A stretch of DNA of 64,000 nt, taken from NCBI GenBank assembly GCA_040002995.1, contig JBDUDK010000091.1, positions 1 through 64,000 on the forward strand, given 5' to 3'. Positions 42,659 through 52,676 of the stretch are shown here, in pieces; positions within the stretch are counted from its first letter, which is position 1; each line of letters opens with the position of its first letter. A model generated the notes under the pieces. The model made no database searches. It was not told where the DNA came from and worked only from the letters and a program-made list of their open reading frames with translations. The position numbers were made by a program, and so were the translations under genes. This stretch comes from JBDUDK01 sp040002995. Its GTDB lineage: Bacteria; Actinomycetota; Acidimicrobiia; Acidimicrobiales; Ilumatobacteraceae.

Positions 42659-44656
42659 ATGGCAGACAAAGTAGGCGCGCCAGCCCGAGCGGCGCCTCGC
42701 GTCCATCATGTGCTGGTCCGGTTCGGTCTGCTCTCAGCTCTGCTCATCGGCGCGATCGGCATCGTTCTCGCCCGCGGGCTGCAATCGATCGCCACGGACC
42801 GCAATCTGCAGGACGCCCGTTCCGAGGCACAGGTGCTCGTTGAGGTCGGCATCGTTCCCGCGCTCCGTGGTGACGACCTCTCGGATGGCATCGCGCCCGA
42901 GCAAATCGCGGCGCTCGACGACATCCTCTCGAGCAACGGCGTAACTGCGACCGTCGTGCGGTTGAAGATCTGGAACCGCAACCATGTCGTCGTCTACTCC
43001 AATGCGCACGATCTCATCGGCAAGGCGTTCCCGTCCTCAGAAGAGCTCGACGCCGCGCTCAGCGGCGAAGTGACGAGCGAGATCGCCGACGTGCGCAACG
43101 CAGAGAACGTAGAAGAACGCAAGTTCGGATCCTTGTTCGAGGCGTACGTGCCTCTTCGTTACGCACCCGACGGACTACCCGCCGGGGTTTTCGAGATCTA
43201 CCGGCCATACGGTCCGGTGGCGGCCGCCACGGCCCGCGACGCGCGGCGTCTCGATGTCGAACTGGGACTCGGACTGCTCGTGCTTTGGGCGGGTCTTTTC
43301 GAGACCGTTGCCACGACATCGAAGCGGCTACGGCGCCAGGTGCAGGTCAATCTCCATCAGGCCCGCCACGATGGGCTCACGGGGCTTCCCAACCGCACGG
43401 CGTTCGACGCCGCGGTCGCCGAGGCAGTCGCGACCTCCCGCCGGACTGGTGATCGCTGCGCCGTACTCGTGGCCGATCTCGACCAGTTCAAGGACGTGAA
43501 CGACACGCTCGGCCATCCCACGGGCGACAGACTGCTTGTCGAAGTTGGCGCTCGTTTCGCGGAGGCCCTGGGCCCCACGGAACTCGTGGCCCGCCTCGGA
43601 GGCGACGAGTTCGCGGTTCTGCTCTCTCACGTGGAGAATGAGACGTCGGCGACCGCCACGGCCGAGCGCCTACTCGTGGCGTTGCGTGATCCCCTTGCCG
43701 TCGACGGGATCACGCTCGTCGGCTCAGCGAGTATCGGCCTCGCCGTGTATCCCGACCACGCCGACGACCCTCAGGGCTTGCTGCAACGAGCCGATATCGC
43801 GATGTACGTCGCCAAGGCCCGCCGGGTGGGAGTCGTGGCCTACGCCCCCGAACTCGATCACCACAGTCCCGACCGGCTCGCGCTTGTCGGCGACCTACGG
43901 GGTGCAATCGAGGGTCATCAACTCGTCGTCTACTACCAACCGAAGATCAATGTGGCAAGTCGACGGTTCGTCGGTGTCGAGGCGCTCGTGCGTTGGGCGC
44001 ATCCGACGAGAGGGCTGATCCCGCCCGACGACTTCATACCCCTCGCCGAGCAGACGGGCTTGATGGGCGACCTGACCGACGAAGTGGTCGATCAGGCGTT
44101 GTCCGCTGTCGCGCGCTGGCGTGCCTCCGGTCTGGCGCTGTCGGTCGCCGTCAACCTCTCAGTCCGCTCGCTGTACGACCCCAAGCTCGCCACCCGCCTC
44201 GTCGGCGCACTGGAGCGTTACCGGCTACCGGCTTCGTTGCTCGAACTCGAGATCACCGAATCGACCGTGATGGACCGTCCGGCCAAGGCCCGAGAGACAC
44301 TCGGCCACATCACCGCGCTCGGTATGTCGGTCGCCATCGATGACTACGGCACCGGACACTCCTCGCTCGCCTATCTCCGCCAACTTCCCGTGGGCACGCT
44401 CAAGATCGACAAGTCGTTCTTGCTCAATGTCGAGACGAACCGGAGCGACGCGGCGATTGTCGACTCGACGATCAAGCTCGCCCACAGCCTTGGCCTCGCA
44501 GTCGTGGCCGAAGGTGTCGAGACCGAAGGGGCGTTGCGGATGCTCGAGCAGCTCGGCTGCGATCTCGCGCAGGGCTACCACATCGCGCGCCCGATGCCGG
44601 CCGAGATGGTCGCGCCATGGGCGGCCCAACTCAGCGCTCTCCGCGCGTCGACCTGA
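42659..44656 (+). CDS. GGDEF-EAL c-di-GMP protein
   Basis: A 665-residue protein with one N-terminal span (about residues 24-42), an external sensor, a second span (about 202-218), GGDEF with intact LGGDEF, and EAL with intact GVEALVRW, DDYGTGHSSL and LKIDKSFL. Both c-di-GMP synthesis and hydrolysis are therefore possible, though the RxxD inhibitory site is missing. Such dual proteins usually act predominantly one way. Confidence 0.95.
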   Translation: MADKVGAPARAAPRVHHVLVRFGLLSALLIGAIGIVLARGLQSIATDRNLQDARSEAQVLVEVGIVPALRGDDLSDGIAPEQIAALDDILSSNGVTATVVRLKIWNRNHVVVYSNAHDLIGKAFPSSEELDAALSGEVTSEIADVRNAENVEERKFGSLFEAYVPLRYAPDGLPAGVFEIYRPYGPVAAATARDARRLDVELGLGLLVLWAGLFETVATTSKRLRRQVQVNLHQARHDGLTGLPNRTAFDAAVAEAVATSRRTGDRCAVLVADLDQFKDVNDTLGHPTGDRLLVEVGARFAEALGPTELVARLGGDEFAVLLSHVENETSATATAERLLVALRDPLAVDGITLVGSASIGLAVYPDHADDPQGLLQRADIAMYVAKARRVGVVAYAPELDHHSPDRLALVGDLRGAIEGHQLVVYYQPKINVASRRFVGVEALVRWAHPTRGLIPPDDFIPLAEQTGLMGDLTDEVVDQALSAVARWRASGLALSVAVNLSVRSLYDPKLATRLVGALERYRLPASLLELEITESTVMDRPAKARETLGHITALGMSVAIDDYGTGHSSLAYLRQLPVGTLKIDKSFLLNVETNRSDAAIVDSTIKLAHSLGLAVVAEGVETEGALRMLEQLGCDLAQGYHIARPMPAEMVAPWAAQLSALRAST

Positions 44657-44709
44657 CGAGTCTCAAGAACGCAAAGGTGCCGTGGACATGAGCCGCGACG
44701 TTCGCCACC

Positions 44710-45501
44710 ATGGCTGACGTGCTCCACACCCTCGGCGCCGTGGCGGCGGTCGCCTACGCGCTCTTTCTCCTCGTCGTGGCTCCGGTCATGGGCAAACGGC
44801 GATTCCAGCGTCTCGTCGACGCGATCGCGTCTGACCCGGCGGCGCGAGGCCGCTTCTACCGCAGGACGGTAGTGAGGAGCTGGGCCATCACGATCGGCGC
44901 GTTGACCGTGATGGGGCTGCTCACGGGCCGGACGCCGGCGAGCATCGGGCTGCGCGGACCGACCCACGGGCACTCGTTCGCCGGCCCCACATTGATCGGC
45001 GCATGCGTGGGCCTCGGCCTCGGGGCGATTCTGGTGACGCTCGTCGCCCGCAAACCGAGCGGCCGGGACACTCTGCGCAAGGCGATGGGCCCGGCCGCGG
45101 TTGTCCTTCCGACTACCCCGTCCGAGCGGCGCTACTTCCTGCTCGTGTCGCTCACCGCGGGGGTCACCGAAGAACTCGCGTTCAGGGGCTTCCTTCTCTC
45201 CTTCTTCCGCTGGATCGCCCCCGGCTCGAGCCGCCTGACGCTTGTACTGGTCTCCGGCTTGGTTTTCGGGCTGGCGCACCTCTACCAGGGCTGGCGCGGG
45301 ATGATCACGACGGGCATCGTTGGCGGCCTCCTTGCCGACGCCGCGCTGGCGTCGGGCAGCCTCGTGCTCGTCATGGTGATCCACACCGCGCTCGACGCCC
45401 GCTGGTGCCTGCTTCCCGGCTTCTCCGACGACCCCCCGCGCGTACTGACGCGCGAAACCGACACGAGAGACGAAAAAAGCGCGTCAGAACGCGGGGGTTA
45501 G
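44710..45501 (+). CDS. CPBP family intramembrane metalloprotease
   Basis: A 263-residue multi-span membrane protein. The active-site motifs EELAFRG (glutamates and Arg), FGLAHLYQG and HTALDA match the CPBP/CAAX protease group. The C-terminus overlaps the convergent MDR gene, and its last 20 codons contain two hairpins that probably end the opposite transcript. Substrate unknown; in bacteria such proteins often process peptides or anti-sigma factors. Confidence 0.88.
   Translation: MADVLHTLGAVAAVAYALFLLVVAPVMGKRRFQRLVDAIASDPAARGRFYRRTVVRSWAITIGALTVMGLLTGRTPASIGLRGPTHGHSFAGPTLIGACVGLGLGAILVTLVARKPSGRDTLRKAMGPAAVVLPTTPSERRYFLLVSLTAGVTEELAFRGFLLSFFRWIAPGSSRLTLVLVSGLVFGLAHLYQGWRGMITTGIVGGLLADAALASGSLVLVMVIHTALDARWCLLPGFSDDPPRVLTRETDTRDEKSASERGG
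45437..45493 (-). terminator. Tandem hairpins ending the MDR transcript
   Basis: Two hairpins share the core CGCGT...ACGCG. One is CGCGCGT-actg-ACGCGCG at 45437-45454, the other CGCGT-4-ACGCG at 45480-45493 followed on the minus strand by C and six T (45473-45478). The second is a classical Rho-independent terminator for the minus-strand gene ending at 45498. It lies inside the CPBP gene's 3' end. Confidence 0.7.
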
Positions 45502-46520
45502 AGGGTTGGGTCGGCGATTTTGAGGATCTGCTTGCCCAGGTTTTTGCCTTCGAAGAGCCGGCGCAACGTGGCCGGAGCATTCTCGAGTCCCTCTTGGATG
45601 TCCTCGGCGTACCGGATCTCGCCCGCGTCGACCCACCGCCTCAACTCGGCGATCGCCTCGCCGAAACGCGCCGCGTAGTCGAATACGAGGAAGCCCTCCA
45701 TTCGGGCGCGCTTGACGATGAGCTGCAAGTAGTTGCGCGGCCCTGGCGGAGGCGTGTCCATCTCGTAGGCGGAGATGCCGCCGCACAACGCAATGCGGGC
45801 GCGCATCGCGAGGTGGTTGAGCGCGGCTTCGAGGGTTGGCCCACCGACGTTGTCGAAGTACACGTCGATGCCTTCCGGCGCGAGCGTGGAGAGTCGCTTG
45901 CTGACGTCCTCACCCTTGTAATCAATGACCTCGTCGAAGCGCGCGACATCACGCACCCACGAGCACTTCTCTTCTCCGCCGGCGATGCCGATCACGCGGC
46001 AGCCCATCACACGTGCAATCTGGCCGGCGATCGAGCCAGTAGCACCCGCCGCGCCTGACACGAGAACCGTGTCGTCCTCCTGGGGTTGGCCGACGTCGAG
46101 CAGACCGAAATAGGCGGTCAGGCCCGTGGATCCGAGAACTCCGAGCATCGCCGTGGGGGGCACGCCGTCCGGGACCTTCGAGACCGGCCACATACCGCTT
46201 CCATCGGACACGACCCAGTCCTGCCACCCGAACCCGCCTTGGACGATGTCGCCCACCGCGAACTCGTCGTTGTTCGACGCTACGACCTGGCCGATTGCCC
46301 CGGCGCGCATCACCTCGCCGATGCCCACCGGCGCGATGTAGGAACGCACGTCGTTCAGCCACCCACGCTGGGCAGGATCGAACGAGATCCACAGCACGCG
46401 GGCCAGGAACTCACCCGGGCCGGGCTCGGGTACATCGGTTTCACGCAGTTCGAAGTCGCTATCCTCGACCGCGCCGACGGGTCGCCGAGCGAGTACGAGT
46501 TGGCGGTTTACGTCGTTCAT
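45498..46520 (-). CDS. NADP-dependent MDR oxidoreductase (PTGR/curcumin-reductase type)
   Basis: A 340-residue medium-chain reductase. The N-terminal VLWISFDPAQRGWLND and VLVSGAAGATGSIAGQIA (cofactor-binding GxxGxxG) are typical of the leukotriene-B4 dehydrogenase/curcumin reductase group, which reduces alpha,beta-enones with NADPH and has no zinc. ATG 46520 chosen; an in-frame start 46553 is less likely. A terminator follows at 45473. Confidence 0.92.
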   Translation of the reverse strand: MNDVNRQLVLARRPVGAVEDSDFELRETDVPEPGPGEFLARVLWISFDPAQRGWLNDVRSYIAPVGIGEVMRAGAIGQVVASNNDEFAVGDIVQGGFGWQDWVVSDGSGMWPVSKVPDGVPPTAMLGVLGSTGLTAYFGLLDVGQPQEDDTVLVSGAAGATGSIAGQIARVMGCRVIGIAGGEEKCSWVRDVARFDEVIDYKGEDVSKRLSTLAPEGIDVYFDNVGGPTLEAALNHLAMRARIALCGGISAYEMDTPPPGPRNYLQLIVKRARMEGFLVFDYAARFGEAIAELRRWVDAGEIRYAEDIQEGLENAPATLRRLFEGKNLGKQILKIADPTL

Positions 46521-46556
46521 GCCCGGACGGTACCCCGTGTCTTCACGCGGCACATC

Positions 46557-47573
<1,017 letters not shown>

Positions 47574-47613
47574 GACCAAAGGCTATGCGGGACGCAGCGA
47601 CCGTCCCAGTCGG

Positions 47614-48858
47614 TTATCGCTCGGGTAGCGGTCCGGGGTACGAGCCGCCGTCAAGGCCGAAGGCCGTATGCAGGGCCCGTACCGCTCGTTCCATGTCGAT
47701 CGCGGCCACGACGCACGAAATGCGAATGGTCGAGGTCGAGATCATCTCGATGTTGACGTTTTCGTCGGCCAGTACGCGAAACATCCGCGCCGCCACCCCG
47801 GGACTGGTCTTCATGCCCGCTCCGATAAGCGACACCTTCGCGATCTCGGAGTCGTGGTCGACGCCCGCCGCGCCGATGTCTTTGGCGACTTCGGCGACGA
47901 TGCGCTCGGCCGCGCTCATGTCGGCCTTCGGCACGGTGAAAGAGATGTCGGTGGTGCCGTCCTTCGACGTGTTCTGCACGATCATGTCTACGTTGACGTT
48001 GGCCGCGGCCAGCGGCTCGAACAGGGCCGCCGAGATTCCCGGGCGGTCGGGCACGTTGGTGACGGTGACCTTGGCCTCTGATATGTCGTGCGTGACTCCG
48101 GAAATGATCGGATCTTCCATCGCTGGCTCCTCCGCGGTGACCCACGTGCCGGGCTCCCAGGTAAAGCTCGAACGCACATGGAGGGGGACGTTGTGATTGC
48201 GGGCGAACTCCACTGATCGGAGCGCGAGCACGCGGCCGCCGGCAGCGGCCATCTCGAGCATCTCCTCGAACGACACGCGCGCCAACTTCCGCGCCGTGGG
48301 AACGATGCGCGGATCGGCACTGAACACGCCTGTGACGTCGGTGTAGATCTCGCACGTGTCGGCGCCGAACGCGGCCGCCAAGGCCACCGCGGTCGTGTCG
48401 GACCCACCGCGACCGAGTGTCGTGATCTCCTTGAGCACCGACACGCCCTGGAACCCGGCGACGACGCAAACGACGCCATCGGCGAGCGATTGGCGAATCC
48501 GATCGCCTTTGACCTCGACGATCTTGGCCCGCCCGTGGGTGGTGTCGGTGATGATTCCCGCTTGGCTACCCGTGAAGCTCATCGCTTCGATACCCAGGTC
48601 GGCGAGCGCCATGCACAACAGCGCCATGCTCTTGCGCTCGCCCACCGTGAGGAGCATGTCCATCTCGCGGCCGGGCTGGCTGCGAGACACGGCAGCGGCG
48701 AGCGCGATCAGGCTGTCGGTCTCCTTGCCCATCGCCGAGACCACGACGATCAACTGGTGATCCTGACGTCGGGTGAAGGCGACATGCTCGGCGACGGCGC
48801 GGATGCGATCGGCATCGGCGACAGAGGTTCCGCCGTACTTCTGCACGATGAGCGCCAC
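47614..48858 (-). CDS. lysC: Aspartate kinase
   Basis: Phosphorylates aspartate as the first step of the aspartate amino acid family. The N-terminal VQKYGGTSVADADRI, kinase-active TLGRGGSDTTAVALA and two C-terminal ACT domains (VTNVPDRPGISAALF, SLIGAGMKTSPGVAARMF) are complete, so feedback regulation by lysine/threonine is expected. The GTG start at 48858 removes an unrelated upstream leader. It is divergent from the cyclophilin gene. Confidence 0.95.
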   Translation of the reverse strand: MALIVQKYGGTSVADADRIRAVAEHVAFTRRQDHQLIVVVSAMGKETDSLIALAAAVSRSQPGREMDMLLTVGERKSMALLCMALADLGIEAMSFTGSQAGIITDTTHGRAKIVEVKGDRIRQSLADGVVCVVAGFQGVSVLKEITTLGRGGSDTTAVALAAAFGADTCEIYTDVTGVFSADPRIVPTARKLARVSFEEMLEMAAAGGRVLALRSVEFARNHNVPLHVRSSFTWEPGTWVTAEEPAMEDPIISGVTHDISEAKVTVTNVPDRPGISAALFEPLAAANVNVDMIVQNTSKDGTTDISFTVPKADMSAAERIVAEVAKDIGAAGVDHDSEIAKVSLIGAGMKTSPGVAARMFRVLADENVNIEMISTSTIRISCVVAAIDMERAVRALHTAFGLDGGSYPGPLPER

Positions 48859-48915
48859 GCCGTCATTGTTGCTGACCGCCGCTCCTCGGGGCCCACTTGA
48901 TACCGTCTTCCCTCC

Positions 48916-49776
48916 GTGGGCACCACCAAGCGCGAACGACAAAAGGCTGGTCGCCAAGCGCGTCTGGAGGAACTCCAACGTCTCCAACAGCGTCAGAAGG
49001 TGCGTCGCAACGCTTGGCGCATCGGTCTCGTCGTCGGCGGCCTCCTGGCTGTGGGTCTCATCATCGCGTTCGTGTTTCCAAAGGACGACAAGACGCCCGT
49101 GGCCACCTCCGACACCACGTTTCCCCTCCCGAACACAACCGCGGTATCCGTGCCGACTTCGGTGACAACGCCGGTGGCCACTACAAGGAAGCCCTACGTC
49201 TACGGCACCGGTGAATGCCCGCCGGCCGACGGCTCCTCACCGCGTAAGACGCTTTTCGACCAGCCGCCCAAGCAATGCATCGATCCCGCCAAGAAGTACT
49301 CGGCCGTCTTCGACACCAACAAGGGCAGCTTCACCGTCGCGCTCAACAGCGCCGACTCCCCGGGCACCGTGAACAACTTTGTGGTGCTGGCCAGGTACCA
49401 CTACTACGACACGCTCACGTGCCATCGCATCATCAAGGACTTCGTGGTGCAGTGCGGCGACCCGAGCGGAACGGGGGGAGGGGTCGAGCCTGGCTACACG
49501 ATCCTCGACGAGCTACCCGCCGCCGGCTCCTACAAAGCGGGCTCGGTGGCGATGGCCAACGCCGCTAGTCCCAACACCGGTGGCGGCCAGTTCTTCATCA
49601 TTACGGGTCCGAACGGCGCGGCACTCCCGACGAAGTATTCGTTGTTCGGCCAGGTGATCACCGGCTACGACGACACCGTCAAAGCAATCGAGGCGGCCGC
49701 CGACCCCAATGCGACGAACGGCACGCCGACGAAGGAGAAGATCATCATCAACAAGGTGACGATCACCGAGAGCTGA
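48916..49776 (+). CDS. Membrane-anchored cyclophilin peptidyl-prolyl isomerase
   Basis: A 286-residue exported PPIase. A basic N-terminus with a coiled-coil-like stretch is followed by one span (IGLVVGGLLAVGLIIAFVF, about residue 36-54), a Thr-rich linker, and a cyclophilin domain with catalytic Arg in CHRIIKDFVVQCGD and the conserved GGGQFFI-type (TGGGQFFII) motif. It folds proteins at the outer face of the membrane. GTG start at 48916. Confidence 0.9.
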   Translation: MGTTKRERQKAGRQARLEELQRLQQRQKVRRNAWRIGLVVGGLLAVGLIIAFVFPKDDKTPVATSDTTFPLPNTTAVSVPTSVTTPVATTRKPYVYGTGECPPADGSSPRKTLFDQPPKQCIDPAKKYSAVFDTNKGSFTVALNSADSPGTVNNFVVLARYHYYDTLTCHRIIKDFVVQCGDPSGTGGGVEPGYTILDELPAAGSYKAGSVAMANAASPNTGGGQFFIITGPNGAALPTKYSLFGQVITGYDDTVKAIEAAADPNATNGTPTKEKIIINKVTITES

Positions 49777-49778
49777 CC

Positions 49779-50438
49779 TCAGGGCAACGCCGCCAGCGTC
49801 GCCTCGCTGCCGTTGACCATCACCTGCACGTTGCCACGCGCCGTCCATGTCGCGTCATCGGACCGCACGGCCGCCGCGCCCGTGTGGAGCGCGAGTACCG
49901 GGACGCCCTTCGGTGCCAGCTCATAGGTGCGACGCGTGCGGTCGTGGCTCCAGTCCTCGTGGCGGGGAACCACCGCGAGGGGCGCCACGAGCGCCAGGCC
50001 GACGGTAAACGCGCCGCCCCTCGGATCAACCATCGGATCGGACAACACCATCGCCCCCGCCGAGGCCCCGGCGACCACCGCGCCGTCGTGCCACGCGGCG
50101 ACGATCGCCTCCCACACCGGGGTGTCTTTCAGCACCGAGCGGACGTGCATCGGCGAACCGCCCGCGAGGTAGATGAAGCGACTGGCCCGCACGATGGCGG
50201 CCACATCGAGTTCGAGCGCATCGGGCCGGCCCAACACCATCAGTCCGCGCACCGTCGCACCGAGCGGCTCGAAATGAAGCGATGCGTTCGCCACGAGCCG
50301 CTCGGGCATCTCGTACGCGGCAGCGGTAGGCAGCACCAACACTTCGTCGACAGCCGAAAAACCCAACAGCTCACGATCGAGGTCGGCGCACACCGGCGTG
50401 AACTCTCCTCCGCCCACCAACGCCAGCACGCCGCTCAT
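49779..50438 (-). CDS. Type 1 glutamine amidotransferase-like / peptidase S51-like protein
   Basis: A 219-residue protein of the S51/cyanophycinase-like fold. The N-terminal LALVGGGEFT, the nucleophile elbow VVAGASAGAMVLSD (catalytic Ser) and LALHTGAAAV (probable His) are visible. It may hydrolyse peptides or act on another substrate. It overlaps the methyltransferase stop by 4 bases (ATGA). Confidence 0.8.
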   Translation of the reverse strand: MSGVLALVGGGEFTPVCADLDRELLGFSAVDEVLVLPTAAAYEMPERLVANASLHFEPLGATVRGLMVLGRPDALELDVAAIVRASRFIYLAGGSPMHVRSVLKDTPVWEAIVAAWHDGAVVAGASAGAMVLSDPMVDPRGGAFTVGLALVAPLAVVPRHEDWSHDRTRRTYELAPKGVPVLALHTGAAAVRSDDATWTARGNVQVMVNGSEATLAALP

Positions 50439-51064
50439 CGAGCAACTCCCGCCACGCACGACCGGAGCGGCAATTGGAACGTGGGCATGACAAACCTCTC
50501 GAGGTCGACGATCGTGAAGCCCGCGCCTCGGATAGCCGCGAGCGGGTCTGACTTGAGGTCGCAGCCCGCGGTCGCCGCGCGCCAAGCCGGCGCGGCAAGG
50601 TCGCCGAGCACGCCCCGCGCCAGACGGCTGGGCACGTGTTCGATAAACAGGAGCAGGCCGTCGTCGGTCAGCAGCCGGCGGGCTTCGGTCAAGACGTGGT
50701 GGCGATCGCGGAGCGCGCACAGAAGGTACGAGACCACGATCACGTCGACCGTGCCCGGCTCGAGCCCAGCCGGTAGCCGCTCGTCGATGATGTCGACGGG
50801 TACCGACGCGGCCTGCGCCCTGCGCTCGACCATCGAACGCGTCCAGACGTCGGGGCTGACAACCCTTACGTGCTCGACAGTCTCGGGCGGATACAGGGCC
50901 AGGTGCTCGCCGGTGCCGCCGCCGACCTCGACCACCCGGCCGAATGCCCGGGCGAGCAGCCGTTCACGCGCACCGCGCACGCCCCGCTGCTCGAGCGGCC
51001 AGAGCACTCGCTCGTGCACCGCCGGATACCCCTGACCCATCGGCGCGACCGTAGCGGTGACCAT
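50435..51064 (-). CDS. Class I SAM-dependent methyltransferase
   Basis: A 209-residue methyltransferase. SAM motif I is VVEVGGGTGEHL, followed by acidic RVVSPDVW and TVDVIVVSYLLCAL. The ATG 51064 has GAAGG before it and sits 9 bases after the phosphatase stop. The alternative start at 51040 would still keep the domain. Substrate not identifiable; it is in a three-gene operon with the phosphatase and S51-like protein. Confidence 0.9.
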   Translation of the reverse strand: MVTATVAPMGQGYPAVHERVLWPLEQRGVRGARERLLARAFGRVVEVGGGTGEHLALYPPETVEHVRVVSPDVWTRSMVERRAQAASVPVDIIDERLPAGLEPGTVDVIVVSYLLCALRDRHHVLTEARRLLTDDGLLLFIEHVPSRLARGVLGDLAAPAWRAATAGCDLKSDPLAAIRGAGFTIVDLERFVMPTFQLPLRSCVAGVAR

Positions 51065-51072
51065 CCGCGCCT

Positions 51073-51834
51073 TCAGTCGTCGAGAAGGTTCGTTTCGAGC
51101 GCCGCGAAGACGTCGTCACCCACCCCGAGCGAACGGACGTAATCCTTCATCGACCCGTGGCGGGCATCGATCAGATCCAGCAAACCCTCCATCGTGCGTG
51201 GGTCGGCGGAACGGAAAGCCTGCGGTTGCTGGGCCATACGTTCGACCATGTGGGGCATGTTCGCCTCGAACCACGCCTCCATGCGCTCCATCGCCTCGGC
51301 ACTCAGCGCGTAGTCGGCGACGATGGTCTCGGCGGGCACGCCGAGGACGCCGAGAACCACGGCGCTCGCGATGCCCGTGCGGTCCTTCCCCGCCGCGCAA
51401 TGAAACACCGCCGGAAGCACCTCGGGCCGCGCCAGGATCTGAAGCAGCTGCACTAGCTCCTGCTCACCGCGACGGAACATGTCGAGATAGAGGTGCAGCA
51501 TGATCGCCGAGGGGTCGTCGCCCAGCGTGGCCACCTCTTCGGTGGACCACACGACATCGATGATCGGTAGATGGTGGTATGCGGCCGGATGGTCGTCGAG
51601 CGGGAACCGGCCCCGCTCGGTGAGCTCGTCGGGTGTGCGCAGATCGATCACTGTGGTCAGCCCGAGTGCGCGGACGGTGTCGATGTCGGTGGGCGTGAGG
51701 CGGTACAGCCCGTCAGCGCGGTACAGCGTGCGCCAGCGGGTCGTGCGGCCGTCTGCGGTGCGGTAACCACCGAGATCGCGGAAGTTGTGGACCGCCTCGA
51801 GGGGAATCTTGCGGTCGTCGTGAGTCACGGACAC
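51073..51834 (-). CDS. Tyrosine-protein phosphatase (Y_phosphatase3 family)
   Basis: A 253-residue phosphatase. The PTP loop HCAAGKDRTG has Cys and Arg of the CX5R motif. The N-terminal NFRDLGGYRTADGR and DLRTPDEL are typical of the actinobacterial PtpB-like family, which can act on phosphotyrosine, phosphoserine or phosphoinositides. It starts at GTG 51834 and heads the operon. Confidence 0.93.
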   Translation of the reverse strand: MSVTHDDRKIPLEAVHNFRDLGGYRTADGRTTRWRTLYRADGLYRLTPTDIDTVRALGLTTVIDLRTPDELTERGRFPLDDHPAAYHHLPIIDVVWSTEEVATLGDDPSAIMLHLYLDMFRRGEQELVQLLQILARPEVLPAVFHCAAGKDRTGIASAVVLGVLGVPAETIVADYALSAEAMERMEAWFEANMPHMVERMAQQPQAFRSADPRTMEGLLDLIDARHGSMKDYVRSLGVGDDVFAALETNLLDD

Positions 51835-51988
51835 GAGATTGACGGTACCGGGGTCGCTTCGACAACGGACAACCGCAAGATGAACGGTTAGAGAACCGTC
51901 GAACGACCAATCGGTAGCCTCAGGCCCGTGAGCACCCCCGCGGGCCAGGGCTTCTGCGCCTGTCAGCGCTGAACTTCGGGGCTGTCGC
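51835..51988 (+). promoter_or_regulatory. Divergent region upstream of aat with a possible leaderless peptide
   Basis: An inverted repeat ACGGTT-agag-AACCGT lies at 51884-51899. A -10-like TAGCCT (51915-51920) is followed after seven bases by GTG 51928, which opens a 14-codon ORF ending at 51972 with two cysteine codons (FCACQR). This arrangement is that of a leaderless actinobacterial mRNA with a short uORF. Nothing else is recognised in this stretch. Confidence 0.35.
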
Positions 51989-52672
51989 GTGCGACCGGTC
52001 GAGCCAAGCCCGACGTCCTGGGCGTTTCCGCCCGTAGAGAGCGCGGATCGTCACGGTCTGATCGGCGTCGGTGCCGACTTGGAGCCAGGAACGCTGCTCA
52101 ACGCGTACCGGCACGGCATCTTTCCGATGCCGGTCGGTCGCCGCCAGGTCGGATGGTGGTCACCCGATCCCCGCGCCATCGTGCCCTTTGATCGTCTCCG
52201 GGTCACCCGCTCGTTGCGCCGATCGCTGTCGAAGTTCGAGGTTCGCCTCAACACCGCGTTCGTCGACGTCATCCACGCGTGCGCCGATCCGCGACGCGAC
52301 GGCGGATGGATCACGCCCGCGATCGTCGGGGCATACGCCGCGTTGCACGACCTCGGCTGGGCCCACAGCGTCGAGACCTGGCGAGATGGTGAGCTCGTGG
52401 GTGGTCTCTACGGCGTAGCCATCGGCGGTCTCTTCGCGGGAGAGTCAATGTTCCACCATGAGAACGACGCGTCGAAGGTTGCGCTCGTGGCGCTGGTCGA
52501 AATGTTGCGGTCCAGCGCCTTTGCGCTCCTCGATGTGCAGTGGTGCACACCGCACCTGGCGAGCCTGGGCGCCGTCGAGATTTCGAGACGCCACTACCTG
52601 GAACTCCTCCGACCCGCACTCGAGCAAGCCGCCACCGCACTTTCCTGGCCGGCCCTGCCTCGGGGACAATGA
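51989..52672 (+). CDS. aat: Leucyl/phenylalanyl-tRNA-protein transferase
   Basis: Adds Leu or Phe to N-terminal Arg/Lys of proteins, marking them for ClpAP degradation. The family core is clear: GLIGVGADLEPGTLLNAYRHGIFPM, WWSPDPRAIVPFD, VGGLYGVAIGGLFAGESMF and DVQWCTPHLASLGAVEISRRHY. The GTG start is used. The stop is 4 bases from the ecm start, so these two genes are cotranscribed. Confidence 0.95.
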   Translation: MRPVEPSPTSWAFPPVESADRHGLIGVGADLEPGTLLNAYRHGIFPMPVGRRQVGWWSPDPRAIVPFDRLRVTRSLRRSLSKFEVRLNTAFVDVIHACADPRRDGGWITPAIVGAYAALHDLGWAHSVETWRDGELVGGLYGVAIGGLFAGESMFHHENDASKVALVALVEMLRSSAFALLDVQWCTPHLASLGAVEISRRHYLELLRPALEQAATALSWPALPRGQ

Positions 52673-52676
52673 CGCC

